A stretch of DNA of 64,000 bases from Silene conica (Eukaryota > Streptophyta > Magnoliopsida > Caryophyllales > Caryophyllaceae): positions 9,132,399 through 9,196,398 of the forward strand of contig CM055314.2 of the NCBI GenBank assembly GCA_029255685.2. Reading direction: 5' to 3'. The notes under the pieces were generated by a model, which saw only the letters and a program-made list of their open reading frames with translations, was not told the DNA's origin and did no database searches. Of this stretch, positions 12,023 to 24,357 are shown piece after piece. Within the stretch, counting starts at the first letter, position 1. Each line of letters starts with the position of its first letter. Position numbers and translations under genes: made by a program.

Positions 12023-12120
12023 TATCTTATTAGCGTAAGATAGTTTGAGTATTTAACGGTACTCATTGTAATCAAGTATTTAACGGTACTTGACGTAGCT
12101 AGATATTTAACGGTATCTAG
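12023..12120 (+). repeat. Tandem hairpins with a constant 8-nt loop
   Basis: Three adjacent inverted repeats share the loop TTTAACGG but have different arms: TGAGTA/TACTCA (12046-12065), TCAAGTA/TACTTGA (12072-12093) and CTAGATA/TATCTAG (12099-12120). A fourth stem, TATCTTA/TAAGATA with loop TTAGCG, precedes them at 12023-12042. Confidence 0.85.
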
Positions 12121-12341
12121 ATTGAGTTACAACTAACATCAAAGTTGTACGAGTAGGGTTGATAAAATTGTAATCCGGAGTCGGTACTAATTTTATTAAT
12201 CGAGAATAGTGGACGTAGGTTTCAAATTGTGAAACTGAACCATTTCAAAAATATTGTGTCTCTATTTACTTGTTCTACTCAACGATCACCATACAAAAGC
12301 ACACGTCGAAGAAGATTCGAAAAAGAAGGCATACTCAATTC

Positions 12342-12343
<2 letters not shown>

Positions 12344-12377
<34 letters not shown>

Positions 12378-12382
12378 CCCCC
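12344..12382 (+). repeat. Poly-C tract near the solo LTR end
   Basis: Thirty-three C residues (12344-12376), one G, then five more C. The matching position in the 5427-6538 LTR also has a C-rich tract near 6500, so it is an expanded LTR feature. Its exact length may be affected by sequencing. Confidence 0.8.
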
Positions 12383-12869
12383 TTCTTGAGTATATCGTAT
12401 CAATAGACTCTTCATCGTATATTTATAATTTAATAATTTAATAATTAAATATAACTGTTTATATTCAACTAAATCATTTAATCTTTATTAAATAATTTCA
12501 TTACACACTAATTAAATATAACATTTTATATTTAATTACGAATTAACATTTTAATTCGTTTTAGCTAATATATTTAATGAGTATTAAATAATTATATCAT
12601 CATTACTTTGACTAACCGTTTAGTCGTATATGGTATCAATATGATTACATTTTCATCTAATCATATCTCTCAGATTCCATTCTTTAGGTGTGACTCTTAG
12701 GGACCAGTTGATTACCGCCATCTGTATGACAATAACGTCAAACTTTCTAGCAAGTCAACCGTTATTGATAAACGTGAATCAACTGGCTAAAATACAAAGT
12801 ATACCCTGTGTTCCTTTAAGAGATTTATACGTGTTGTCGCACTAACTATTGAGGACACTAGCTCCAACA

Positions 12870-13650
12870 ATCTCCCACTTGTCCGTACAAGTGTATGTGC
12901 GATAACCGATTCTCATATCCAATTAAATTTCTCCCACTCAATGTAAAACAATTTGCAAATCTGTTTTCACAAAGGTCGTATTTTACAAGCGATCTGTATC
13001 AAGAGTGGTTTTCCCGACTACAGAGTAACTCAACTGATAACGAATCATTATTCGAGCTTGGCCAAGCATTTCAGTTACTACTCCTCGAGTGGCCCTAAGA
13101 AATATTAAAACCTGATAATGGGTGGATATTTCCTTCAACTCGAATCTTGCAGATGTAAGCACAGTATGAAATGACCCAAAGAAAATCTGCTTAACCCCAG
13201 TTACGGTCAGCTAGTGAGAAAGAAATCAAAGTCACCCAAAACTTCCCTTAATCTCAAGAAACAGTCGACAGTCAAAAGAATCGACTCAAGGAACACGATG
13301 GACGTCCTATTCACGGCCCGGCACCGAATGTTCAGTAACATTTAGGACTCCATTGCGTCGTCACGAAAATGTCCTACGAGTTATCGTTATAATCTCGTAT
13401 CTGTGATCGATCAGTCAACGGTTTGACTTATAGTTTATTGAACCCACCATCAATTGACGTCACAAAATAATTGGCACAGTTATCAGCTCGTGTAGACGAT
13501 TACGGACAAAAACAATTATAATGTAATTCAGTTCACTTTGTGGTGTTCAATGTTGTCAGTACAATCCACATGAAAAACAATATATAAAACAAAATCGATG
13601 GTGTTATAAATAGTATATGAAATAGATACAATATGCAATTCACAAAAGTA
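12870..13650 (-). promoter_or_regulatory. 3' untranslated region and polypurine tract of the reverse copia relic
   Basis: It matches the region between pol and 3' LTR of the 23352-48297 copia (46441-47305). On the minus strand, GTACGGACAAGTGGGAGAT directly precedes the LTR at 12869 and is the likely polypurine tract. No coding sequence. Confidence 0.65.
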
Positions 13651-15786
13651 CTAATACAACTCAGGAACACGTATAATTCCCATTGAAATAATGTGCCCTT
13701 CATGTTTATCATGTCTTAATGGTTTAGTGAGAGGATCTGCGATGTTGTCATCTGTCACAATCTTGTCTATCACTATCTTCTTTTGCTTCACATAGTCTAG
13801 TATCATGTGAGCTTTCCGCAGTACATATCTAGATTTATTGCTAGACTTAGGCTCCTTAGCCTGGAAGATGGCACCTCTATTATCGCAATAGATGGTGATC
13901 AGGTCGTTCGAACTAGGAACTACAGTGAGTCCCTGTAAGAACTGATGCATCCATATAGCTTCATTTGCAGCTTCTGAAGCGGCATAGTACTCGGACTCAG
14001 TTGTAGAATCTGCAATAACACTCTACTTGGAGCTTTTCCAACTGACAGCAGCGCCATTAAGAGTAAAAACGAATCCAAACTGAGATTTCGAGTCATCTCG
14101 ATCCGTTTGGAAGCTAGCATCTGCGTAAAAATTTACGCAAAGCTCAGTGCCTCCACCATAAGTCAATACCCAATCTTTAGTCGTCCGTAGGTACTTAAGA
14201 ATGTTTTTAACAACCATCCAGTGTGGTTCACCTTGATTGCCTTGTTACCGACTCGTCATACTCAAAGCACATGCCACGTCTGGACGTGTGCATATCATGG
14301 CATACATGATCGATCCTATAGATGATGCATAAGGAATGCAACTCATGCGCTCGACCTCTTCCGGTGTCTTAGGTGCCTGAGACTTACTCAAATGCACCCC
14401 CGAGATCATCGGAAGTAACCCTTTTTTGGAGTTAGTCATGCTGAATCTGTCAAGAATCTTATCTATATAAGACTCTTGACTCAGTGATAACATCCGTCGT
14501 GATCTATCTCTATAGATACGGATCCCCAATATACATTGTGCCTCACCCAGATCTTTCATCTGGAAATGGTTCTTTAACGATACTTTAACCGAAGATAAGA
14601 GAGGGAAGCCGTTTCCGATCAAGAGTATGTCGTCGACATACAACACCAGGAAGACGATCTTGCTCCCACTCGACTTGATATATAAGCATATGGTTCTTCG
14701 ATTGATTGAATAAAACCATTCTTTTTTATCACTTGGTCGAAGCGATGATTCCAACTCCTAGATGCTTGCTTAAGTCCATAAATGGATCGCTTAAGCTTGC
14801 ACACTTTCTTAGAATTTTTAGGATCTGTGACACCTTCGGGTTGTACCACGTACAGGTCCTCCTCCAAATAACCGTTTAAGAAGGCGGTTTTCAGATCCAT
14901 TTGCCATATTTCATAGTCATGAAATGCAGCAATCGCTAAGAAAATCCGAATGGAACGTAGCATGACTACGGGTGCAAAAATCTCATCATAGTGCAACCCT
15001 TGCACTTGAGTGAAATCTTTTGCCATTAGTCGTGCCTTATAGATATCTGGTTGTCCCTCGATGGAGAGCTTTATCCTATAAAGTCATTTGCACTGAAGAG
15101 GTCGTACCTTATCAGGCAAATCAACCAACTCCCATACGTCATTTTCGTACATGGAGTCCATTTCGGATTGCATGGCAGTAAGCCATAACTTTGAGCCGGA
15201 ACAGGTCATGGCACCTTTATAGGTCACGGATTCGTTACTTTCTAAGAGAAAAACGTCAACTCCGTCAAGTTCCTCAATCATACTGATGTATTTATCTAGA
15301 GGAACGGAGTGTATACCTGACCTTCTGGGTTCCTCAGGAATACTGACTGCAACAGAAAATGAAGGAACAATTTCCTCCATTGGTTGCTCAGTAGTTGGTT
15401 CTTGAACCGCCGACAGATCGATCATTCTAATACTTGTCTTATTCTCGAGAAACTCTTTCTCTAAGAACTTCGCACTAGCCGCAACAAAAAAGCGGTGTTC
15501 GGTAGGCGAATAGAAGTAATGACCAAAAATTTCTTTTGGATAACCAATAAAGTATGTCTTGATCGATCGCGGGCCGAGCTTATCCTCGTGTCTCCACTTG
15601 ACATAAGCCACGTAGCCCCAAATCCGAATAAAGGACAAGTTAGGGACCGTTCCCTTCCATATCTCATATGGAGTCTTGTCTACAGCTTTAGACGGACTTC
15701 GATTAAGTATAAGAGCAGCTGACAATAGAACAAAGCCCCATAATGAATCTGGCACAACTATGTGACTCTGACAGGCTAAAGTCATA
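13651..15786 (-). pseudogene. pol: Decayed copia pol (integrase end, RT, RNase H)
   Basis: Minus-strand pieces in order: 15084-15794 (end of integrase, HIVVPDSLWG, then spacer to early RT), 14619-15026 (RT with [16 protein letters not shown]), 14245-14754 (YVDDILLIG, GIRIYRDRSRRMLSLSQ, TRPDVACAL), 14023-14217 and 13651-13950 (RNase H, CDNRGAIFQAKE, NIADPLTKPL). The pieces lie in different frames with internal stops, so it is dead. It is closely related to the copia family at 43592-46440 and 60735-64000. Homology stops at about 15786 where an Athila-type LTR begins; the first half of the element is missing. Confidence 0.88.
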
Positions 15787-17052
15787 TGCCTCAAATTAAC
15801 AATTTATATCACTTAAATCCTAATACTAAACAATAGTAAAGCGGAAATAAGGGTCGAATCCAAGGGAATCAGATTAACAATTTATGCAATTATAATGTAG
15901 GAAAAGTCGATCTCTAATGAAATTAAAGATCGTCGTAACAAAAAGGGGGGGTTTGGATTGATTTTCTAACAAACTAAGATGAATATCTAATGCAATTTAA
16001 GTAATAAATCTAATGATGTATGATGTATCAAATGGTTTGGAAGAGTCTTGGAACCAAGCATATATCCACACTCAATGACAACAATTGATCACTGTCAGAC
16101 GGTCTCAATTACTAATCTTGATTACTCTATCGTGAATGTAAAATTCCAATTCTCCTTACGAATAGTTAATTAAAATGAATCTTGTTCTTAATCAACCCTA
16201 ACCATTAAACAACCCTAACAATCCAGTTCAAGGTTTAATTCAACAGCAGCCGTACATATAGAGAAATCGATAGAGAACAAATAGCGCATACAATCTAGTT
16301 GCACTTAATATATTTATGTGAATTCCTTCTAAGAACGAATATTAATGTATCCCGTTCAATATAAATTCCTAGTCGTTACTAGTGTAAAGTTAATCAATAA
16401 ATCATATTCAATTAACAATACTAACGGTAGAACGTAGAAATCAACCACTAGTTGTACACCTAGCAATTATAAATCAACAATATAAAATTAGGAACAAACA
16501 ATTCACAATAATCAAGAAAAGAAATTAAAACATTCAAACTCACAATTGTATAAAGAGTGCTTCAATTGCCCGAATCCAAGAAAGAGGAAAATTAGTCACA
16601 CATAGTCTTGAAAATAGTAAAATAAAGTTTTTGTCTCAATGGCAGCTAACAACCCTTCTAAAAACCTAGATAAAAATCTTATATAGTAATTAGGTAAAAA
16701 CTAAAATCTGAACAAATGTCTCGCGCTTCAGTCGCGCTTCACTTGTACCTTGGTCACACTTCAGTCGCGCCTGTGTCGCACTTCAGTCGTACCTTGGGGC
16801 TGCCCATTGTTGATTTTAACATTAGTGCCCTCAATTAGCACACCTTAAGCGCACACGTCTTAGGTATCTTCATAGGAATTTCGGCCCATCTATCTCCACA
16901 CTTGGAAACTGTCATAAACACTATAAAACCGACCCAATAGCTTTTCTAGGCTCACTAACAAGTAACCTACAATTAAGCTACATAACACCACATAAAACCA
17001 ACAAAACAACACTAACTCCGGCGATTTAACTTCAACTAAATGAGTCGCATCA
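15787..17052 (-). repeat. Divergent Athila-type LTR with short internal stub
   Basis: It shares landmarks with the LTRs of elements A-C: an AATAGT..GAAA..AGGGTCGAA(T/C)C stretch near 15830-15860, and an end at GCATCA (17047-17052) followed by AATTCCCC, the complement of a GGGGAATT polypurine tract. It is therefore the 3' LTR of a minus-strand gypsy element. The left edge at about 15787 is placed where copia homology ends. Short repeats with a CTTCAGTCG core occur at 16722-16795, where the A-C LTRs carry palindrome pairs. Confidence 0.6.
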
Positions 17053-18461
17053 AATTCCCCATGCTTGAACTTTTACTTGTCCTCGATGTAAAACCAAGGA
17101 ACACAAAGAAACGCAAAACAACACTAGCTCAAACACAGCACATGGGAGAAAATGACCGATAACAATAATGCTCTCTTTCCTCACTCACCCTCCAAAACAC
17201 CCTCTAAGCATAAACTACCGCTACTATAAAATAGCTGATTAGTCTAGTTTAGTAGATGTTAATAAAGGTTATTTTGATGATTAATTGATGGATTGAGAAG
17301 TATTTTATTGGATTTTAGTGCATATGTCTTTAGTGTTGGTTTAAGATGGAATTGTGCATTTTCATGGGATAAATGGATTGATTTATTGTTAGGAATGAAG
17401 ATGACCTTATTTGGTGTTGACATTGGGCTAAAGATATTAGGTGAGTGGATTTTAAAGCAAGTCAAAGCCCAAAGACTAAGACAAGACATTGAAACTTCCA
17501 AGGAAAAGTGGATTGGATTCCATGTATTCCAACTCTTTTATGACTCAACATTGGATTCCATCTCTTTTATGATACAACAATATGAAATAATGAATTCCAA
17601 CAACTCCTTAATTCTCCATTATTTTGACAATTATGTTCATTCTTTATGGGAGTTTATGGAGATACTCATTTATGGGACTTTATAATGATGTTCTTTGAAG
17701 ACCTATAAAAAGAGGTATTGTTGATCAATGGAGGGACACTTCTTCTACACACTTTACATACTTTCTCTACCCTTTAATCATTAGAATACAATTTTCATAG
17801 TTTATTTTAGATAGTTTTATTTGTATGGAAGAGTAAGTTACTCATCTTGGATCAAACAATTGAAGCAAATGAATTAGTGTTTTGTAAGACTCTTTACTCT
17901 ATATTTTTATCTCTTGAATATTGATTTTTATTCTCAACTCATTATTACGATTATCGATAGTTTTTACTAATTTGATCACCTAGTTTATATTATCACTCAT
18001 CTATTGCTAGTTTAGGAATTTGAATCTTTTGTTCATTTACCTAGACATTAGTAGCAACTATTGTTCATCAATTGTATGCTTTTCATCATTTTTGAATTGT
18101 AGGAGAATAATAATCATAAGAATTAAAGTGTAGAACCGCTTGTGTATGCATTTGTTCTTCTTTGTTGGCTTCTCTAGTTATAATCTATGACATGATTGAC
18201 TTTAGATACGCTTGGACTAAATTGTCATCACCATAAGAGTTATTTATGTGCACTGCTCGCAGTGAACAACTAAAAATAAGGAGAAGTAGAAAATCATGTT
18301 TTCACAACAAAGTATTCAAGAGTAAATAGAGTCTAAAAGTGTCAATAATGATCAAACCTATATCATTTGTGGAAATTGTAAGACCCAAGACCTTTCTTAT
18401 AATTTCATTCACTCTAATATTTTAATATTTTGCTTTGTTAGATTTAGACTTAAAACCGCTG
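17053..18461. other. Unassigned AT-rich DNA, probably element remnants
   Basis: The first 180 bp continue the internal end of the preceding gypsy LTR. From about 17230 no family is recognised. CTATAAAAAGAGG at 17701-17713 looks like an LTR promoter and the stretch may be an LTR remnant. The open frame at 17293-17685 (130 codons) has no recognisable motif and AT-driven composition; I do not call it a gene. Confidence 0.4.
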
Positions 18462-18731
18462 TAATAACCCGTATTATTATTATGATTTTATGGGTAAACG
18501 ATAATTACTTATAAATCGTTCGTTTATTAAGCTTGCGTGTACTCGTATAATGATAAGCATTTTGGACTTCGGTGGGATTCGAAATGGGAACCTAGCCATC
18601 TTATGATAATAATAGTAGTGTGGTGTTAGTGTGGCTCGAACCTAGGACCTGTGGCAGCATGGCCATGGGCCTCGTTTTGCGTGTAAACTACAGCCCACGT
18701 AAAGAAGTAGGTAAACTCAGCAACCCTGTTG
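18462..18731 (+). repeat. Chromovirus-like LTR, part 1 of 3
   Basis: It starts TGTAATAACCCG at 18462 and contains CATGGGCC and ACAGCCCACG, matching the minus-strand repeat at 6539-7949. It is cut at 18731 by the LINE poly(A) end and resumes at 48303 and 57336. Confidence 0.5.
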
Positions 18732-18946
18732 TTTTTTTTTTGGTAAAATGTGAGTGTAGTATATCATAAGAGTATCAAAAGAATGTACATGAGGTTCCGG
18801 GATCAAATCCCCTTACAGACATTAGAAATCATTGCTATCAAACACAAAAAACTCATCGACAAGCTAATCACTATCATTTCCCCTATTCTGCTTCACTCTT
18901 TGTTTGATCTCTTCTTCAATCCTCTTAGCTATCACTTCTATTCTGA

Positions 18947-21900
18947 TTAAAATCTCATTGATCCAGGCATTATTATTACGTTGCATCCATATATGTGGTA
19001 GTGGTAGGCACTAAAAATAGCGCATCTGATTTTCCAGTCTCTGGATTTTCGATTTCCATTGCTCAGACCTGTCATTGTGGGAGTTCTCCCATTAAACCAA
19101 TTGCTCAACAGATGCAGAACCCTGGTGGAGTATTGGCAGTCTTCAAAGATATGATCGATGGTCTCTGTCTGAGTTTGACACAAAGAACACAAATCATCAG
19201 AGTTGAATCTTATCCTTGCTAGCTTAGCTTTGACATTCATCCCTTCCTGCATTCTCAGCCATGTAACCAGCTTTCATTTTTTCTTTTGTTTTGCAGACAC
19301 TCTTCCAAACACATGGAGCATCAGCAGGAGGAGTGTAATCTGTCCAAGCATGTTCCTTGAGGTAAACATCATTCACCCATTTAATCCAAAGTCTGTCAGC
19401 TTGTGTAAATATCCAATCCACCAGCTTGCCTACAGTTGCTATATTCCACAATTCTGCATGTTTGATGCCTAGGCCTCCTTGGTCCTTATTTAGAGTAACC
19501 CTCTCCCAAGCCACTAGAGGAACTCTGTAGTACTCTGTTGATCCATCCCAGAGATAATTGCGATATATAGCCTCTATTCTCTTGATTACACTTTTGGGGA
19601 TAATGAACATCTGTGCCCAGTAGTTGTGTAGAGTATTTAGGACTGAATTGATTAAGGTAATTCTGCCAGCATAGGATAGTTTCTTAGCCCCCAATCCTCT
19701 TATTCTTGCTACAAGCTTTTCAGTTAATGAGGAACAACCAAACATGCATTCTTTGTAAGTTTGCCTGGTTGGATAGGCACCCCCAGATATTTGAAGGGAA
19801 AGACACCTTCTCTGAATACAGTCACCTTCTTGATATCAGTCTTTGTTCTCCTCATCAAGGCCATTAAAAAATATCTCAGACTTGGTATTATTCATCCTTA
19901 GTCCAGAAGCACTAGAGAAGGAGGAGAAAGCTCTCATTAGTAGCCATATAGAAGCATGCTTACCTTTGCAAAACATTAGGAGGTCATCTGCAAACATTAG
20001 GTGTGTGAGCTTCAGATTTTTGCAGAGAGGATGATATTGAGCCATCTGTTAGTAGCAAATTTAATGAGTCTTGATAGGTATTCCATGCATAGAGTGAATA
20101 AGAGAGGGGAAATGGGGTCCTCTTGCCTTAACCCTCTCTTTCCTTTAAAATAGCCAAAGGATGAGCCATTTAGAGATAAGGTAAAGGTGGTTGTTCTAAC
20201 ACATTGTAGTACCAGACCAGTAAAATGTGGTGGGAATTGCAGACCATGTAGGAGTTCCTCAATAAATTCCCATTCAATGGTGTCATAGGCTTTTTGCAAA
20301 TCTATTTTGAAGAGGCATCTTGGTGTTACTGACTTCTTGCCATAAAGGTGAATGATGTCCTGGCATATGAGCACATTCTCTATAATGGACCTCCCCTTAA
20401 TAAAGGCTCCCTGATTCTCACTGACAATATCAGGAAGGACAGAAGCCAGCCTGTTACACATCAGTTTAGAAATGACCTTATATAGCATATTGCAGCAGGC
20501 TATAGGTCTAAATTGGGTCACTAAAGTTGGTCTTTCACACTTTGGTATAAGTGTAATGTTTGTGGCATTTATTTAGGTTAGAAGCTGCCCATTTTGGAAA
20601 AAATCCATGACTGCCTTACAAATATCCTCTCCAATGATATCCCATGAGTCTCTAAGGAAACCACTTGTGTAACCATCTGGCCTAGGAGCTTTATCAATAG
20701 GAATGGCAAACACTACATCCTTTATCTCCTGTTTGGTAACCATAGCATTTAGAAGCTGGTGATGGTCTGCAGAACAGATGTTTCCTTTCTGTAGGACCTC
20801 AAGTCTCACCTTATCAGTCTTTGTACTGCTCCCCAGGAGTTCTTGATAGAACCCAAGAAATGCTTGTTGAATGCTGACAGTATCACTGCAACTCCTTCCA
20901 TATTTATCCTCAATCTGCACCACCTTATTTCTTAAATATCTGGATTTAAGAGCATTGTGAAACAGTGCAGTATTACTGTCACCCTCCTGAATCCAATTAG
21001 CCTTTGCTTTTTGTTGCAAAAAACTGATTCTGGCTCTATCCCAGTACTTCACCTCTTTAAGGAGTGTCATTTCCTGCTGGATTATAGCAGTATTAGTAGG
21101 ATCTGCCTGTAGTTTTTCCTGCACCTCAGTTAATTGCAAATTCTTTCTAGTAGCAGTCAACTCCACCTCAACATAAGACTCTTTATTTAGCCCCTTCAGT
21201 ACATGTTTGAGAGCTTTAAGTTTTTTAATGACTGAAAACATCAGAGTTCCTGCATGTTGTTGTTGCCACACCTCTATCACTTTGGTCTTAAAATCCCTAG
21301 CAGTGCTCCACATATTGTAATATTTAAAACAAGCATTCTTCTTCCCCTTAATCTTGACATTTCTCACAATGCAAGGGTTGTGATCCAGCAACCCTTCAGG
21401 GTGGAAATGGACAGTCATCTCAGGGAAAGAGAGACTCCACCTATCATTGACCAGAAACCTATCAAGTCTGCTGAACTTTCTATTGTTTTCATCTTGCTTA
21501 TTTGTCCATGTAAAGAAAGCACCTGTGGCTGGTATATCAGTAAGGTTGCAGTGTTGAACACAGTCTACAAAATCTTCCATATCAGCTAGTTTAGTGCTTC
21601 CCCTAGTCTCTCATCTGGTGACAGCACAGTGTTGAAATCACCAGCTACTGCCCATGGGGTAGTACATTAGTCTGCAATGGCATTCAGGTTCTGCCATAAA
21701 GATTTCCTGTCCTCCCCATCATTAAAAACATACACAACAGTAAATAAGAAGCTCTGTTTTGTGGCTTTGACAACCACCTTGGCATGGATGAACTGAGGGT
21801 CATATTGTGTGACTATGACCTCATAAACACTAGGTCTCCACATAAGCCATACCCTTCCTCCCTTATGTAACTGACAGTTAGTGGTAACACACCACCCTTC

Positions 21901-22059
21901 CAACATTCTTTGTGATATATTACTCACATTCGTACCATTTATTTTTGTTTCTAGCAAGCCAAATAAGCAAGCATCATTATTTTGAATAAAACTTTTAACT
22001 ACTAGCTGTTTATTTACATTGTTGAGTCCCCTGACATTCCAGAAGCCTAAAATATTCAT
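18947..22059 (-). pseudogene. LINE ORF2: endonuclease, reverse transcriptase, zinc-binding end
   Basis: Pieces in order: 21667-22059 is an AP-endonuclease start (WNVRGLN, LLETK). 20573-21580 is the endonuclease end (FFTWTN, SRLDRFLV, LLDHNP) plus early RT (DKAPRPDGYTSGFL). 20012-20521 is RT (PIACCNMLYKVISK, LQKAYDTIEWEF, GLRQEDPISPLLF). 19836-20045 has the catalytic FADD box. 19224-19745 covers the RT thumb region (KLSYAGRITLINSVL, WDG). 18947-19252 is a zf-RVT-like C-x2-C..H-x4-C segment. At least three frame changes and several stops separate them. GLRQED replaces the usual GLRQGD. It overlaps the end of ORF1. Confidence 0.88.
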
Positions 22060-23238
22060 GAGAACCTGGATTTAAGGGGTTACCAGTATCATGCACTTGC
22101 ACATCATTCTCCAATTGTTTCTTCTCTCCTTCAGTTCCTGTCATTGTAACCATTTCCCCCCTGACCCCTCCTGGTTGGATGCTTGCATTCCCTGAAGTAG
22201 AAGCCTGAGCATTTGTTGTAGGTTTATTGCTGATCAGAGCAGAAAACTCTTTATCAGATAGTGATGGCCTGCTGGTAGGGATTGGTTTCCACATCTTCTT
22301 TATTACCCCCATTGGTTTTGCATTTGGTTGCCTTCTACAATTCTTACTTTCATGCCCCATTCCTTTAAAATTTTCACAAATTAATGGCTTCCATTCATAT
22401 TCAACCTGAACTGCTATCACCTTTCATGCCTCATCCTTAAATTTGACAGAAGAGGGGAATTTTTGCCCTACTTGTAATTCAACCATAGTTCTGGCAAAAC
22501 CAAGTCTGGTTTTTTGCTCTGTTGCCTGGTCTGATTTGATGAATTTCCCGACCATCCCAGCAATGATAGGAATGCATTTGCCCCAAAATTTCAATGGGAG
22601 ACCATGAAATCTAACCCATGCTGGCACTATTTTAACATCTTCCTTCAACAAATCTATGTGTACGTTCTCCTGCCACTCCTTTACTATCAATGGTTTATTA
22701 TCAAACATATGATAGCCTGCATTCAAAACTGTTTCCTTACCCTTCATTTCTTTAAATATGACCATAAATATACCATTTGGTAAGAAGGATACCTTGTCGA
22801 TGCCATGTTTTCCCCATACCCTATGCACGTACCCATTGAGCACCTCCCAGGGTGGATTTGCCCCTAGAACAAAATAATAAATATCATGACTCTAATATGC
22901 AATTTCCTCCTGTGTATCCTCTGCAGTAAATTGGTATAGGGCTTCCTCCTCCTCTGCTGAATCATTAATTGTGTTTCTAGTGGCCTAGCCTCATTGCCAA
23001 CACTCCTTTTCTTTTTACGCTTAGTAACCAAATCAAAATTCTCCGCAGGATCCTCTTCATCTTCAAATGATAAGCCTGGGATGGGATTCACTTCATGCAT
23101 AAATTTGGTACGTAAAACATCTTCTTCCCCTGGCCCTTGCTTGTTCCCATTGCCACTACTACTACTGTATCCTTGATTTTGACTGTTTTTGTTGTTGTTA
23201 TTGTGAGATTTAGGTGATGATGATCTAGAACGAGCCAT
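22010..23238 (-). pseudogene. LINE ORF1: DUF4283-like RNA-binding protein
   Basis: The frame starts MARSRSSSPK at 23238, a low-complexity N/S/Q-rich head. It is followed (22424-22843) by a DUF4283-like domain with VPAWVRFHGLPLKFW, and (22010-22420) by a knuckle-like segment CENFKGMGHESKNC in which one usual cysteine is F. A frame change near 22850 and a stop at 22421 break it. Plant L1 ORF1 proteins of this type bind the element RNA. Confidence 0.75.
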
Positions 23239-23351
23239 GGAAGCACGTCAAAAAGCCCTAGCAAGAGGATCTTGCAGTCGCCTTCATGCAGTCGCCTAGG
23301 GTTTTTTTTTCCTTTCCCCTATGCTAATTTTCGGCCGAGTAGGGTTACCCT

Positions 23352-24343
23352 TGTTGGGGCTGGTGTCCTTGACAGTTAGTACAATGACTTACTAAATCTC
23401 TTAAAGGATCACAAGGGCATACTTCAGTATTATTATCAGTTGATCCACGTTTATCAATAACGATTGGCTTGCTAGATAAGTTTGACGTTATTGTCATACG
23501 GATGGCGGTGATCAACTGGTCCCTATACGTCACACCTATAGGACACGTTTGAGAGATGTGAAGGTATGAAAATACAGTCACATTTATGCCGGATACGACT
23601 AAACAGTTAGTCAGAGGTATTGACTATTAAATTAGTCAATGAGATGTTGAGATTATTATTTAATACGTATTAAATAATTTTAGCTAATACGGATTACATG
23701 ATTAATTCGTATTATCTAAAATAAACTGTTATATTTAATTAATTATTGAATTTGCGTATTAATATAAACAGTTATATTAATTTGGCCAATTATACAATAT
23801 CATATTTTGTCAGACCATTATTGATGTTATCAAATGCATTAATATCTGATAACATGCATACGATTTATAATAAATACCCGCGAATAATATTTAGCAAAAC
23901 GGGTCGAATCACGTAAGGGAATAAGGTAAGAGTGGAAAAAGCCCACCCTTACCCTACTCCAATTCGGCCGACCCCATAGGGTTACGAAAGGAGAGTTATT
24001 CTCCTTTTGTCTACTACTGGTGTTTTCATTATTCTCACAATTAGGGTTTTGAGAGCATCCTTCTCCCAAAACCTCAAATCTCACATCTAAACCTCACAAA
24101 TCTCTCCCCATATTGCAAGGCAATTGGAGAGCCTTTCTAGCACACGCGGCATCGTCTTAAACAAAGTCGTGGGTGCAAGTTATAGGAGGGAATTTACTTT
24201 AATTCCTGTTCTTAGGCCAATTCAAGCAAGGACCCAAGGTTGTAATTCGTTTCAGGTTTTTATTATCTTATAACTATAATCGCAATTGTAAATTTCGTTA
24301 TAATCCTTCATGTTTAGGGTGAATACATGTTATATTCCCCACA
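23352..24343 (+). repeat. Copia 5' LTR
   Basis: It starts TGTTGGGGCTGG and ends CCCCACA, followed by a tRNA-iMet primer site. It has inverted repeats CAATAACG/CGTTATTG and TTTTAGCTAATACG/complement (partly decayed here). Confidence 0.93.
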
Positions 24344-24345
24344 AA

Positions 24346-24357
24346 TGGTATCAGAGC
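24346..24357 (+). promoter_or_regulatory. Copia primer binding site (tRNA-iMet)
   Basis: TGGTATCAGAGC two bases after the 5' LTR is complementary to the 3' end of initiator tRNA-Met, the usual primer of plant copia elements. Confidence 0.95.

Larger units (their letters stand above)
10917..12405 (+). repeat. Sirevirus-like solo LTR nested in the copia LTR
   Basis: It starts TGTTGAACC at 10917, has GATAATGACAAG early on, a GTGGACGTAGG / GAAACTGAACCA / ATTGTGTCTC stretch near 12210-12260, and a C-run before a CTTGAGTA end, all parallel to the 5427-6538 LTR. No pol, PBS or polypurine tract is attached. The right end (TCAATA at about 12405) is approximate and no clean target duplication was found. 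Four tandem hairpins lie at 12023-12120. Confidence 0.6.
10323..12869 (-). repeat. 3' LTR of the reverse copia relic, split by a solo LTR
   Basis: Read on the minus strand it starts TGTTGGAGCTAG at 12869, next to the polypurine tract, and ends TTTTCCCACA at 10323. It follows the LTR of the 23352-48297 element throughout (GTGTCCT, CGTTATTG, CTTTGCAAGG, ATAATCCTGCAT regions). The copia pieces are 10323-10916 and about 12406-12869; the middle is a foreign Sirevirus-like LTR. A TATA box lies near 10650 on the minus strand (CCCCTATAAATACC). Confidence 0.75.
18732..23346 (-). mobile_element. L1-type LINE retrotransposon
   Basis: Minus-strand non-LTR element. Its poly(A) tail is the T-run at 18732-18741. 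ORF1 (DUF4283-like and zinc knuckle) lies at 22010-23238 and ORF2 (endonuclease, RT, C-terminal zinc-binding region) at 18947-22059. The 5' leader (23239 to about 23346) ends next to the copia target duplication. No clear LINE target duplication was found. Stops and frame changes in both ORFs mean it is inactive. Confidence 0.88.

Noticed and set aside
17293..17685. ORF of 130 codons in unassigned DNA
   Set aside because: AT-rich, no recognisable domain, and an overlapping antisense frame exists; insufficient evidence for a gene.
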